Positions 1 through 8,480 of a stretch of 64,000 nt of DNA are shown here, piece after piece. The translations under genes and the position numbers were made by a program. The stretch covers positions 3,658,001-3,722,000 of the forward strand of contig OZ001190.1 of the NCBI GenBank assembly GCA_963921355.3, written 5' to 3'. The DNA is from CAWUEZ02 sp963921355. GTDB lineage: Bacteria; Pseudomonadota; Alphaproteobacteria; Thalassobaculales; Thalassobaculaceae. Numbering within the stretch: position 1 is the first letter of the stretch; each line of letters opens with the position of its first letter. A model generated the notes under the pieces. The model saw nothing but the letters and a program-made list of their open reading frames with translations, made no database searches and was not told the origin of the DNA.

Positions 1-60
1 ACCGCCCCCGCCCCCCCGCGGGTTAGGCCACGCTCTCCGAAATTCCGATCCCTTGGCCGA

Positions 61-864
61 TCAGTGGGCCAGGATCTGGCTCAGGAACAGCTTGGTTCGA
101 TCGGACTTCGGATTGTTGAAGAACTCATCCGGCGTGTTCTGCTCGACGATTTCGCCCTGGTCCATGAAAATCACCCGGTCGGCGACCTTCTTGGCGAAGC
201 CCATTTCGTGGGTCACCACCAGCATCGTCATACCGGTCTCGGCCAGACCGACCATCACATCCAGCACTTCCGAGATCATTTCCGGATCGAGCGCCGATGT
301 CGGCTCGTCGAACAGCATGATGTTGGGGCTCATGCAGAGCGAGCGGGCGATCGCAACGCGCTGCTGCTGACCGCCGGACAGCTGGCCCGGGTACTTCGCC
401 GCCTGCTCAGGGATCTTCACACGCTCCAGATAGCGCATGGCGATCTCTTCGGCGTCCGCCTTGGACATGTTCTTCACCCAGATCGGCGCCAGGGTGCAGT
501 TCTCCAGGACGGTGAGATGCGGGAACAGATTGAACTGCTGGAACACCATGCCGACGTCGCGCCGGATCGCATCGATGTTCTTGATGTTCGTTCCCATCTC
601 GGTGCCGTTGACGATGATGTCGCCGGCCTGGTGTTCCTCCAGGCGGTTGATGCATCGGATCATCGTCGACTTGCCGGAGCCCGACGGACCGCAGACCACG
701 ATCCGCTCACCCTTGTAGACGGCGAGGTCAATGTCCTTGAGGACGTGGAACTCGCCGAACCACTTGTTGACCTTGTTCATCTCGATGACGACTTCGTCCG
801 AGATGGCGGAGGCGACATGCACGTCCGGGTTTTCGACGTGGCTGTCCAGTTCTTCCATGCTCAT
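61..864 (-). CDS. aapP: General L-amino acid ABC transporter, ATP-binding subunit
   Basis: This is the cytoplasmic ATPase of a polar amino-acid uptake system. The 267-aa protein has Walker A (GPSGSGKS, about residues 59-66), the ABC signature LSGGQ (162-166) and Walker B (IMLFDEP, 182-188), followed by the ALDP D-loop. It lies 36 nt after the permease gene aapM and is the last gene of the minus-strand order J-Q-M-P, which is the standard Rhizobium-type aap arrangement. The N-terminus carries about 25 extra residues before the conserved start of the domain. The first ATG is used, with a second ATG two codons later. The GlnQ/AapP assignment is firm; the exact amino-acid specificity is not visible. 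Confidence 0.95.
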   Translation of the reverse strand: MSMEELDSHVENPDVHVASAISDEVVIEMNKVNKWFGEFHVLKDIDLAVYKGERIVVCGPSGSGKSTMIRCINRLEEHQAGDIIVNGTEMGTNIKNIDAIRRDVGMVFQQFNLFPHLTVLENCTLAPIWVKNMSKADAEEIAMRYLERVKIPEQAAKYPGQLSGGQQQRVAIARSLCMSPNIMLFDEPTSALDPEMISEVLDVMVGLAETGMTMLVVTHEMGFAKKVADRVIFMDQGEIVEQNTPDEFFNNPKSDRTKLFLSQILAH

Positions 865-900
865 GAGCGCAATCCCTGTGCTTACGAGGTTGCGGGCGGC

Positions 901-2256
901 CTAGCGACGGCCGTACCCGCCCCCGATTGTCCGTTCCAGATGCTGGCTGTATTTCGACATCACCAGGCAGATGACGAAGAAGAAGAACGCCGTGAACAGC
1001 AGCGGCTCGGTGTGGAAGCCAAGCCATTGCGGGTTCTGGCCGGACGCCTTCGCCATCAGCAGGATGTCGTAGAGCCCGATGATCGAGACCAGCGTCGTGT
1101 CCTTCATCAGTCCGATGAAGCTGCCGACGATGTTCGGGATCATCAGCTTCAGGGCCTGGGGCATGACGATCAGCGCCATCATCTTCCAAAAGTTCAGGCC
1201 CATCGCCTGGGCCGCCTCATACTGGCCCTTGTTGACCGCCTGCAGACCGCCGCGCACGGTCTCCGCCATGTAGGCCGCGGCGAAGATACAGACCGCGACG
1301 ATCACCATGGCCAGCTTCGGCGGGTTCAGTTCCACCGGCAGGAACAGCGGCATCATCGTGACCGCCATGAACAGGATGGTGATCAGCGGTACCGACCGGA
1401 ACAGTTCGATGAACGCGGTGCAGAACACCCGGATCACCGGCATCTTCGATCGCCGCCCCAGCGCCAGGATGATCCCGTTCGGCAGCGCCGAGGCGATGCC
1501 GATGCCGGAGATCACCAGAGTCAGGAACAGGCCGCCCCAGATCGTCGTGGAGACTTCAGCCAGCTCCCAGGTCGACTGGTAGATGAAGGAAATGACGAAG
1601 CCGACACCGAACGCGCCGAGCAGCACATACTTGTGCAGCCGGTCGTCCTTGTCGGCGAACCCTGAGAGGCTCACCAGGACTTCGCCGAGCGACCGGTTCA
1701 TCAGGTAGCACGTGGCAACGTGCAGCCAGACGGCGACGAACAGAGTCATCGCGACCGACGACAGCACCTGGATGAACAGGCCGGTCTCGCCGCCCATGAA
1801 CAGAACGGCGCCGAGGAACGGGAAGGTCAGGACCGCCGAGGCACCGACCTGGATCTTCGCGGTCACCCGCGGGAACCAGAACGGTGCGATCCAGGCCACC
1901 AGAATCAGCCCGCCGAGATTGACCCGCCATTGCTCAGGATCCGGGTACCGGCCGTACATCAGGCTGTTGAACCAGACGCTGATGCCCGCCCAGCAGGCCC
2001 CCTCACCCTTCGTGATGTCCAGGCACTCGCGGTAGGTCTCAACAGACCAGACCGCTTTGATGAGCCCGTAATCGATGAAGAACGCAAGAATGTAGTAGAT
2101 CAGCACCGCACCCGCGACGGTCAGAACGGTATCGATCGGACCGCCGAACAGGTTTTTCCGCATCCAGCCGATCACCCCGACCGTGTTTGGCGGTGGCGGC
2201 AGGCTGGGCTTGGGCCGGAAGACGGAGTCGGTTTGGGTCGCGTCCGTCATGCTCAT
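901..2256 (-). CDS. aapM: General L-amino acid ABC transporter, permease AapM
   Basis: This inner-membrane permease of the HisM/GlnP family has 451 aa. It shows many hydrophobic segments and, in the C-terminal third, the EAA loop (EAAQAMGLNFWKM) that contacts the ATPase. A long N-terminal half precedes the conserved permease domain, as is usual for AapM compared with short HisM proteins. Its ATG overlaps the TGA of aapQ by 4 nt, and an AGGAGAG ribosome-binding site sits inside the end of aapQ, so the two permeases are translationally coupled. It should form a heterodimer with AapQ. Confidence 0.94.
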   Translation of the reverse strand: MSMTDATQTDSVFRPKPSLPPPPNTVGVIGWMRKNLFGGPIDTVLTVAGAVLIYYILAFFIDYGLIKAVWSVETYRECLDITKGEGACWAGISVWFNSLMYGRYPDPEQWRVNLGGLILVAWIAPFWFPRVTAKIQVGASAVLTFPFLGAVLFMGGETGLFIQVLSSVAMTLFVAVWLHVATCYLMNRSLGEVLVSLSGFADKDDRLHKYVLLGAFGVGFVISFIYQSTWELAEVSTTIWGGLFLTLVISGIGIASALPNGIILALGRRSKMPVIRVFCTAFIELFRSVPLITILFMAVTMMPLFLPVELNPPKLAMVIVAVCIFAAAYMAETVRGGLQAVNKGQYEAAQAMGLNFWKMMALIVMPQALKLMIPNIVGSFIGLMKDTTLVSIIGLYDILLMAKASGQNPQWLGFHTEPLLFTAFFFFVICLVMSKYSQHLERTIGGGYGRR

Positions 2257-3449
2257 CTCTCCTTAATCTGGACGAGCTTGTTGTAGTAGTTCAGGCACGC
2301 CGAAATGCTGAGGCTGACGGTCATGTAAAACAGCATGACCATGCCCACGATCTCGATCGCGTGGCCCGACTGGTTCAGCGAGGTCTGCATGAACACCGCA
2401 ACCAGATCCGGATAACCGATGGCGATCGCCAGCGACGAGTTCTTCACCACGTTCATCCAGTTGCTGATCATCGGCGGCACAACGGCGCGCATCGCCTGCG
2501 GGATAACCACCAGACGCAGGGTCCAGCTCGGCTTGAGGCCGAGCGCGTAGGACGCCTCGGTCTGGCCGTGGCTGACCGACAGAATGCCGGCTCGCACGGC
2601 CTCAGCCATGAACACCGTGTGGTAGAGTACCAGCGCGAACAGGAGGGCACAGAAGGCCCGCGGCACGTCGGCACCGCCCTGGTAGTTGAAGCCTTTGAGT
2701 GCCGGGTAGTCGAAGCTCAGCGGCGACCCGAGCGCCAGGAACACCACCAACGGCAACCCGAAAACGATGCCGAGGCCGACCGGGAAGGCCGGGAACCGCT
2801 CGCCTGTCGCCATCTGCCGCTTCTTCGCCCAGACGGCGATAACATACGCGGCGACGATGCCCAGCACCGCGGCAATGATCACGGCCGAGAAACCCTCACC
2901 CGGGACCGGGGCCGGCATGTAGAAGCCTCGGTTGTTCAGGAAGAACATGTCCAACCAGCCGAGGCTCTCTTTGGGCCTGGGCAACGCGGCGGACAGGGTG
3001 AACCAGAACAGGATCTGCAGCAGCAACGGCACATTGCGCATGAACTCGACATAAGCCGAGGCGATCTGCGCAACGAGGAAGTTCTTCGACAGGCGCATGA
3101 CGCCGACGACGAACCCCAGCAGCGTCGCCGCAGCCACTGCGAAAAAAGAGACCAGAAGGGTATTGGCGATCCCGACGAGATAGACGTCGAAATAGGTGTC
3201 GCCTGCCTTGTAGTCGACAATCGACCAGGCGATCGAGAAGCCCGCTGTGGTTTCCAGGAACCCGAAGCCGGCGGACATGCCGCGTGCTTCAAGGTTCGCC
3301 GCCGTATTCGTGATCAGGTAGTTGGCCGTCCAAATAACGGCGACCGCCACCACGATCTGATAGAAAACGGAGCGATACTTCTGATCGTTGACGATTTCCG
3401 AAAACGACCGCGAGTCCCGACCTGGGCCCGCCTTGTCGACAACGGCCAT
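2253..3449 (-). CDS. aapQ: General L-amino acid ABC transporter, permease AapQ
   Basis: This is the second inner-membrane permease of the aap system, 398 aa from the chosen ATG. The C-terminal part has the EAA motif region (ASYALGLKPSWTLRLVVIPQ) and the conserved HisM/GlnP fold. A large periplasmic/linker insertion lies between the first membrane segments, which is typical of AapQ. An in-frame GTG six bases upstream is possible, but GGAG lies 9 nt before the ATG and only 3 nt before the GTG, so the ATG is preferred. The gene is separated from aapJ by 93 bp containing a strong hairpin and overlaps aapM by 4 nt. Confidence 0.93.
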   Translation of the reverse strand: MAVVDKAGPGRDSRSFSEIVNDQKYRSVFYQIVVAVAVIWTANYLITNTAANLEARGMSAGFGFLETTAGFSIAWSIVDYKAGDTYFDVYLVGIANTLLVSFFAVAAATLLGFVVGVMRLSKNFLVAQIASAYVEFMRNVPLLLQILFWFTLSAALPRPKESLGWLDMFFLNNRGFYMPAPVPGEGFSAVIIAAVLGIVAAYVIAVWAKKRQMATGERFPAFPVGLGIVFGLPLVVFLALGSPLSFDYPALKGFNYQGGADVPRAFCALLFALVLYHTVFMAEAVRAGILSVSHGQTEASYALGLKPSWTLRLVVIPQAMRAVVPPMISNWMNVVKNSSLAIAIGYPDLVAVFMQTSLNQSGHAIEIVGMVMLFYMTVSLSISACLNYYNKLVQIKER

Positions 3450-3498
3450 CGGCACGTTCTCCGAACCGAGTGAAGAAATGACTTAACCAAAAACGGAC

Positions 3499-3526
3499 GG
3501 TGCCCGGTCGAGGTCGACCGGGCACC
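3499..3526 (-). terminator. Hairpin between aapJ and aapQ, probable attenuator
   Basis: A perfect 12-bp stem (GGTGCCCGGTCG against CGACCGGGCACC) closes a 4-nt loop. Read on the minus strand it is followed after five bases by a short T tract. Such hairpins after binding-protein genes usually stabilise the upstream message or cause partial termination, so that binding protein exceeds permease. The structure is seen directly; the function is inferred. Confidence 0.75.
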
Positions 3527-3542
3527 GAACCCGTTCAGATGA

Positions 3543-4583
3543 TCACCGGAACGGCGGGGAGTACATCAGACCACCGCGCGTCCACAGGTCGTTGACCGAC
3601 CCCGGCCGCGGGATGTTCATGACGGTCTTGGACCCCATGTACTCTTCGTAGTTCTCGCCGTAGTTGCCCACCATCTTGATGATGTTGTAGGCCCAATCGT
3701 TGCCGAGACCGAGGCCCTTGGCCAGGTCGCCCTCGACGCCAAGCATACGCTTGACTTCCGGATTGGTGCTGGTGCCCTTCATCTCGTCGATGTTGGCCGA
3801 GCTCATGCCGAGCTCTTCGGCGTTGACCATCGCGAAGACGGTCCACATCACGATGTCGTTCCAGTTGCTGTCGTTCTGACGGACGACCGGGCCGAGCGGC
3901 TCCTTGGAGATCGTCTCGGGCAGGATCTTGAACAGCGACTGGTCCGGCGCCTTGGCGCGGATCGACGCCAGGCCCGACTTGTCGTTGGTGACGGCATCGC
4001 AACCGCCGGAGAAGAACGTGCTGTCACGCACGTTGCTGTCCTCGAACACGACCGGCTCGATGCCGAGGTCGTTGCTGCGGCTGTAGTCGGTCAGGTTCAG
4101 CTCGGTAGTCGTGCCGGTCAGCACGCAGACCGTCGCGCCCGCCAGCTCCAGCGCGCTGTTCACGCCGCTGTCGTTGGTGACCATGAAGCCCTGGCCGTCG
4201 TAGAAGTTCACCGTGGTGAAGTCCAGGCCGAGCTGCGTGTCGCGGAACAGCGTCCAGGTCGTCGTCCGGGACAGGACGTCCGACTCACCGTTGGCCATCG
4301 CCGTGAAGCGGACAGCCGACGTCACCGATTGATATTCGACTTTGTCCGGGTCGCCGAAAATCGCCGCCGACATCGCACGGCAGTTCTCAACGTCGAAACC
4401 CGACCACTTGCCGTCATCGGACAGCGAATAGAACCCCGGCGACGGAGTGCCGACCTGGCATCGCAGGATGCCGCGGTTCTTGACGATTTCGAGCGTGCTC
4501 TCTTGCGCCAGAACCGGCTCAGGAGTGAACGAGAGGCTGGCCAGGACCCCCGCGCCCAGAGCCAAAAGGCTGACCTTCTTCAT
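3543..4583 (-). CDS. aapJ: General L-amino acid-binding periplasmic protein
   Basis: This 346-aa extracytoplasmic solute-binding protein of family 3 is the first gene of the aap operon. Residues 1 to about 26 form a Sec signal peptide (KK, hydrophobic core, then PVLAQE). The mature protein begins with the family's STLEIVKNRGILRCQV segment and contains the later SGFDVENCRA motif typical of AapJ. It delivers amino acids to AapQM. It is divergent from the PLP enzyme gene at 4912, with 328 bp between them. Confidence 0.95.
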   Translation of the reverse strand: MKKVSLLALGAGVLASLSFTPEPVLAQESTLEIVKNRGILRCQVGTPSPGFYSLSDDGKWSGFDVENCRAMSAAIFGDPDKVEYQSVTSAVRFTAMANGESDVLSRTTTWTLFRDTQLGLDFTTVNFYDGQGFMVTNDSGVNSALELAGATVCVLTGTTTELNLTDYSRSNDLGIEPVVFEDSNVRDSTFFSGGCDAVTNDKSGLASIRAKAPDQSLFKILPETISKEPLGPVVRQNDSNWNDIVMWTVFAMVNAEELGMSSANIDEMKGTSTNPEVKRMLGVEGDLAKGLGLGNDWAYNIIKMVGNYGENYEEYMGSKTVMNIPRPGSVNDLWTRGGLMYSPPFR

Positions 4584-4911
4584 GATGTAAAACCCACCCA
4601 GGTTATCGTTGTAACTGGACCGAACGACCCGGCCCTTACATCACCCTTTTGCAAGGACCTTGCCAGGACTGAACCGTCCGGATTCCGCGGCGTTCCCCCG
4701 TTCTGCGCCGCCGGCGCCTGCCCAAATTACGAGCATTCCGCCACCGACTGCCCTCGAAGCGAGCAGGTCGCCTGGAACGCAGTCATTCCAACATGGTGAT
4801 CGCCTTAAAAGCAAGCTTTCACAATGATCCACCACACCCGCTTGCCGGATCACGCCGACAAATCGACACTGACCCCTCTGATGCGCCGTCGCCCGCTTGA
4901 TCGAGGAGCCC
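4584..4911. other. Divergent intergenic region aapJ / PLP enzyme
   Basis: This 328-bp gap separates two divergent genes and must hold both promoters. No convincing coding sequence is present. A GATGTAA / TTACATC 7-bp inverted pair (4584-4590 and 4636-4642) is the only symmetric element noticed in the aapJ leader. I could not place promoter boxes with confidence. Confidence 0.4.
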
Positions 4912-6129
4912 ATGACCGCCAACCGCTCACACAGCCGCCGGACCCGTCTGATCCACGCCGGCCGGACCCCCGAAGACTTCAGCGGCGTGGTTAATACGCC
5001 GGTGTTCCACGCCTCGACGATCCTGTCGCCGAGTCTCGCCGAATGGCGGCGGGCCCGCTCGGCGCCGCCGCCGAACTACAACGAGGGTCAGATGGCGACC
5101 CCGACGTACGGAATCAGTGGCACGCCGACCACGTATCGGCTGGAACAGGCCCTGGCCGAGATTTACCGGGCCGGTGATGTGGTGATGGTGCCGTCCGGCC
5201 TGGCGGCGATCACCGCCGGTCTGTTCGCCGTGCTCTCGGCCGGTGACCATCTGCTGATGACCGACACGGTCTACTTTCCGACCCGCAAGTTCTGTGACCA
5301 GGTGCTGGCCCGCTACGGGATAGAGACAACCTATTACGACCCCCGTATCGGATCCGGCATTGCCGGCCTGATGCGGGAGAACACACGCTGCGTCTACACC
5401 GAGAGCCCGGGGTCCCAGACTTTCGAGATCCAGGACATTCCCGCGATCGCCGAGGCCGCCCATGCCGGCGGAGCCGCGGTGATGATGGACAACACCTGGG
5501 GGACTCCGTTGTTCTGCGATCCGTTCGCCCTCGGAGTCGACATCGTCAACGAGGCGGTGACCAAGTACATCGGCGGCCATTCGGACCTGATCATGGGCCT
5601 GGTTGCCTGCACCCCGGAATACGCCGACCGGGTTCGGCCGACCGTCCGCCAGCACGGCCACTACGTCGCCCCCGATGATCTCTTTCTCGCCGCCCGCGGG
5701 CTGCGCACCATGGACATCCGGCTGCGCCAGACCGGCAAGACCGGCCTGACAGTCGCCCGCTGGCTGGAGACCCGGCCCGAGATCGAGTGCGTCCTGCACC
5801 CCGGCCTCGAAAGCCATCCGGACCATAAGCTCTGGAAGCGCGACTTCAGCGGCTGCAGCGGACTGTTCTCCGCGGTGTTCAAACCGGTGCCGGAGACCGC
5901 GCTGGCCGCTTTCTATGACGGTCTGTCGCTGTTCGCGCTCGGGGCCAGTTGGGGTGGGTACGAGAGCCTGGTGAAACCGACCGATCTGACCCTGGAACGC
6001 AGCGCCACGACCTGGCCCCACGCGGGACCGATCGTGCGGTTCTATACCGGATTGGAGGAGCCGGACGACCTGATCGCCGATCTCGCCGACGGCCTGGACC
6101 GGCTGTCGGCGATTGCCGCGGCGGCGTGA
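4912..6129 (+). CDS. metC: Cystathionine beta-lyase family PLP enzyme
   Basis: This 405-aa Cys/Met-metabolism PLP enzyme has the family order: TPTYGISGTPTTYRLE near the N-terminus, PSGLAAI phosphate-binding region (94-100), D193 in MMDNTWGTP, and the PLP lysine K218 in TKYIGGHSD. The usual reaction of the MetC type is cleavage of cystathionine to homocysteine, pyruvate and ammonia. A TTG 15 nt upstream is in frame, but GAGGAG just before the ATG at 4912 supports the ATG, although the spacing of 3 nt is short. It is followed 4 nt later by the ModE-like gene. Substrate specificity within the family is not certain. Confidence 0.85.
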   Translation: MTANRSHSRRTRLIHAGRTPEDFSGVVNTPVFHASTILSPSLAEWRRARSAPPPNYNEGQMATPTYGISGTPTTYRLEQALAEIYRAGDVVMVPSGLAAITAGLFAVLSAGDHLLMTDTVYFPTRKFCDQVLARYGIETTYYDPRIGSGIAGLMRENTRCVYTESPGSQTFEIQDIPAIAEAAHAGGAAVMMDNTWGTPLFCDPFALGVDIVNEAVTKYIGGHSDLIMGLVACTPEYADRVRPTVRQHGHYVAPDDLFLAARGLRTMDIRLRQTGKTGLTVARWLETRPEIECVLHPGLESHPDHKLWKRDFSGCSGLFSAVFKPVPETALAAFYDGLSLFALGASWGGYESLVKPTDLTLERSATTWPHAGPIVRFYTGLEEPDDLIADLADGLDRLSAIAAAA

Positions 6130-6133
6130 GCAC

Positions 6134-6530
6134 ATGGCGCCGTTGCGACCGCGGATCCGTTTGCTTGTGGGCGAAACCATCGCGCTTGGTCCCGGCAAGG
6201 CCGCCTTGCTGGACGCCATCGGCGCGGGCGGGTCGCTGTCGGCGGCGGCCCGGCGCATGGGGATGTCCTACCGCCGGGCCTGGTCCCTGGTGCAGGCCAT
6301 GAACGGCGATTTCCGGGATCCGCTGGTGGAGCTTTCCACCGGCGGGCGCGGCGGCGGCGGCCGCCCAGCTGACGGCCCTTGGCCAAGAGGCGCTGCGGCG
6401 CTATCGCGACATGGAAGCGGAAGCCGATGCGGCCGTCGCCCAATCTCTCGAGGCCTTCGCCCCGCTGCTGAAGCCGTCAACAGCGGGCGACGACGCCGAG
6501 AGCGGGTCCGGCCACGAATCCGGCGACTAG
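6134..6530 (+). pseudogene. ModE/LysR-type winged-helix protein, frameshifted
   Basis: The N-terminal frame (from the ATG at 6134) encodes a ModE N-terminal-type helix-turn-helix: LGPGKAALLDAIGAGGSLSAAARRMGMSYRRAW. After the glycine-rich GGRGGGG stretch the expected family continuation AQLTALGQEALRRYRDMEAEA is found one base out of frame and runs to TAG at 6528. One extra base somewhere in the GGC run at about 6345-6365 explains this. Corrected length is about 131 aa, normal for this family of molybdate-related regulators. Without the correction the reading frame runs on to 6745 across the antisense of the next gene. It is either a real frameshift or an indel error in a GC repeat. Confidence 0.75.
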
Positions 6531-6542
6531 ACCAGGTCCGAT

Positions 6543-7645
6543 CTATGCGGCGCGGGCCCGCGCCATCGCCCGGTGCGCGGCCGCCTCCGCCGCCACCAAC
6601 GCACCTTCCAGAAGGCCGCCGTCGAGATCCGCCACTTCGGTTGAGGCTACGATCAGGCCCTGAGGCGCCAGCGCCCGCAGGGTGTCGGGCATGCCGTATG
6701 CCGGGTGGTCCGGCGGTGGGGTGTGGTCCGCATCCGTCGCGGTGAACGGTTCGTGCGCCCAATCCTGTACAATCACGGACCGGGCGTCGGCGGCGGTCGG
6801 ACCGAACAGGCCAATCGCCTGCCGCGCGATGGCGGCGTTGAGGGCACTGGCATCGAGCCGTCCGCGTTGCCCGGCCGTCAGGCCGATGAACCCGAAAAGC
6901 GCACCGACCGCGCCGTCCGCAGGCGAGGCGTCGTGGATCTGTACCATTGGACCCCGGTGGCTGATCGCATCGCCGGACAGGCCCAGCGCCCGCCAGAATG
7001 GTGTGTCGAACACCAGCAGCGCCTTGGCGTGGCCGGCCATCCAGGTCGGGATCTGCCGCAACGCCCGGACCACCTCCGGTTCCAAGGCCGGATCAAAGGA
7101 CAGATCGCGTGCCAGCATGCGCGGTGGCACAGCGAGAATAACCGCCCGGGCCGCGATCCGAGCGTCACCGTCAGCGCGAGCGACGGTCACCTCCCAACCG
7201 CCGGGGCACTGCGTCACGGTCTGGGCCATCGCCCGGTCCAGACCCGGTCGGCCGGCAGGCGTGCCGCCAGCCCGTCGATCAATCCCGCCATACCGGTTTC
7301 CAGCCGCAGCGCATGCGGGTTTAGCGGCAGGGACAGATCGCGGCGGACGGCGCCGTTCTGGTCCTCGAACACCGTCTTTCCGTGGGCGTGCTGTGGAAAG
7401 ACGGTCAGCGCCAGCTCGCGGGCCAGCCTGGCAACCCGCTCCTGCCCTGGCCAGATCCAGGCCGGACCGGCATCCAGCCGCCAGCCCGGGCTGACCGAGA
7501 GAGACAGCGGCTCGGGCGACAGGATGCGCCCGCCCAGCCGGTCCCGCGCCTCGACAAGCCGGAAGTCGACCCCTGCCGAGTGCAGGATATCGGCGGCGGC
7601 AAGACCCGACAGACCACCGCCGATGATCAGGACATCGGTTTGCAT
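6543..7645 (-). pseudogene. Flavin-containing amine oxidase, frameshifted
   Basis: Two minus-strand reading frames together make one FAD amine oxidase of about 367 aa. The first (7645 down to about 7214) has the dinucleotide-binding motif IIGGGLSGLAAADIL, followed by VEARDRLGGRI. The second (from about 7229 to 6543) continues with the substrate and FAD domains and ends with the STEVADLDGGLLEGAL segment typical of monoamine oxidase C-termini. The junction at about 7229 is explained by loss of one G in a short G run. The ATG overlaps the TGA of the upstream cupin gene, so the pair is coupled. It would oxidise an amine to an aldehyde; substrate unknown. Confidence 0.75.
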
Positions 7646-8322
7646 CAACGCGTCTCTTGGCTCGCGGACATCAGATGACCGGTCTTCGCCCAGACCTTGG
7701 CCCCGTTCTCTCCGGCCTTGGCCTGCAATGTGGCCCCTGGCGGCAGACGCGACCAGTCCCGGGAACCGAAGGCGTCGGTGCCGTCGGTGAACCCGCCCTC
7801 CAGCACGAAGACTTCAAGCCCGGCCGGGACCGTCAGCCGAACCTCCGCATGCGCCGCCCAGGTCTCCAGACGAACGTCTTCGTGATCGTCGGCGAACAAT
7901 GGCGCCACCTCGACGCCCGGTCGCTCGGCATCCGGGAGACTCCGCATCTTATTGGTGTCGATGCGGACATGGGTCCGGTCGGCCGGGTCGAACTGGTGCA
8001 GCTTGACCAGGATCGTCACGCCCTGGTCGGAACGGGGCGAATGGCTAGAGGTCGGAAGATTGCGGATGTAGCTGCCGGCCGGGAAGTCGCCGTGCTCATC
8101 CGAGAACACCCCGTCCAGCACCAGGAACTCCTCGCCGCCGTCATGGGTGTGGGCCGAGAAGGAACTGCCCGGCGCGTACCGGACGACCGTCGTCGCGCGG
8201 GCAACCTCGCCGCCGATACGGTCCAGCATCTTGCGCTCAACCCCCGGCATCGGCGAGGGCGTCCAGGTGTTGCCGGCATCATGCACCGCAGCGCGTTTGG
8301 TGAAGTCTGCGTTCAGTTCCAT
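7645..8322 (-). CDS. ChrR-like double cupin protein
   Basis: The 225-aa protein contains a cupin with metal-binding pattern in VVRYAPGSSFSAHTHDGGEEFLVL followed by a second, less conserved cupin-like half (VRLTVPAGLEVFVLEGGF). This resembles the C-terminal cupin domain of ChrR anti-sigma factors without the zinc anti-sigma domain, so a metal-dependent enzyme or sensor role is likely. The ATG at 8322 is chosen because AGGAG lies about 10 nt upstream; an upstream extension of the frame runs through the operator region and is rejected. It is the first gene of a two-gene unit with the amine oxidase and diverges from a TetR gene. Confidence 0.78.
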   Translation of the reverse strand: MELNADFTKRAAVHDAGNTWTPSPMPGVERKMLDRIGGEVARATTVVRYAPGSSFSAHTHDGGEEFLVLDGVFSDEHGDFPAGSYIRNLPTSSHSPRSDQGVTILVKLHQFDPADRTHVRIDTNKMRSLPDAERPGVEVAPLFADDHEDVRLETWAAHAEVRLTVPAGLEVFVLEGGFTDGTDAFGSRDWSRLPPGATLQAKAGENGAKVWAKTGHLMSASQETR

Positions 8323-8385
8323 GGACTCTGCTCCTGATTTCGGTGCCCCGGACCGAGTTCGTCGATGTTCGGCGGCAACATATCT

Positions 8386-8399
8386 ATCTATCGATAGAT
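8386..8399. promoter_or_regulatory. Operator-like palindrome O1 (TetR site)
   Basis: The 14-bp perfect palindrome ATCTATCGATAGAT lies in the 158-bp region between the divergent cupin and TetR genes. A close copy lies 52 bp away. TTGACA directly follows it on the plus strand. The position and symmetry fit the binding site of the adjacent TetR regulator. Confidence 0.65.
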
Positions 8400-8437
8400 T
8401 GACAAATGGATATCGCATCTCGGCTTTCAAGAGCCTA

Positions 8438-8449
8438 TCTATCGGTAGA
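8438..8449. promoter_or_regulatory. Operator-like palindrome O2 (TetR site)
   Basis: TCTATCGGTAGA is a one-mismatch version of the core of O1 (TCTATCGATAGA). It lies 32 bp before the TetR start codon. Two spaced copies suggest autoregulation and control of the divergent cupin/amine oxidase unit. Confidence 0.6.
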
Positions 8450-8480
8450 GATTCACTGACGCCCTCCTCAGGAGACCTCC

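Noticed and set aside
64..1665. 533-codon plus-strand open frame across aapP and aapM
   Set aside because: It is antisense to two conserved transporter genes, and its protein is low-complexity and His/Arg rich.
6113..6745. ModE-type frame continuing to 6745 as an intact 210-aa protein
   Set aside because: Similarity ends at the GGC run; the rest is antisense of the amine oxidase. The family motif is found one base out of frame, ending at 6530.
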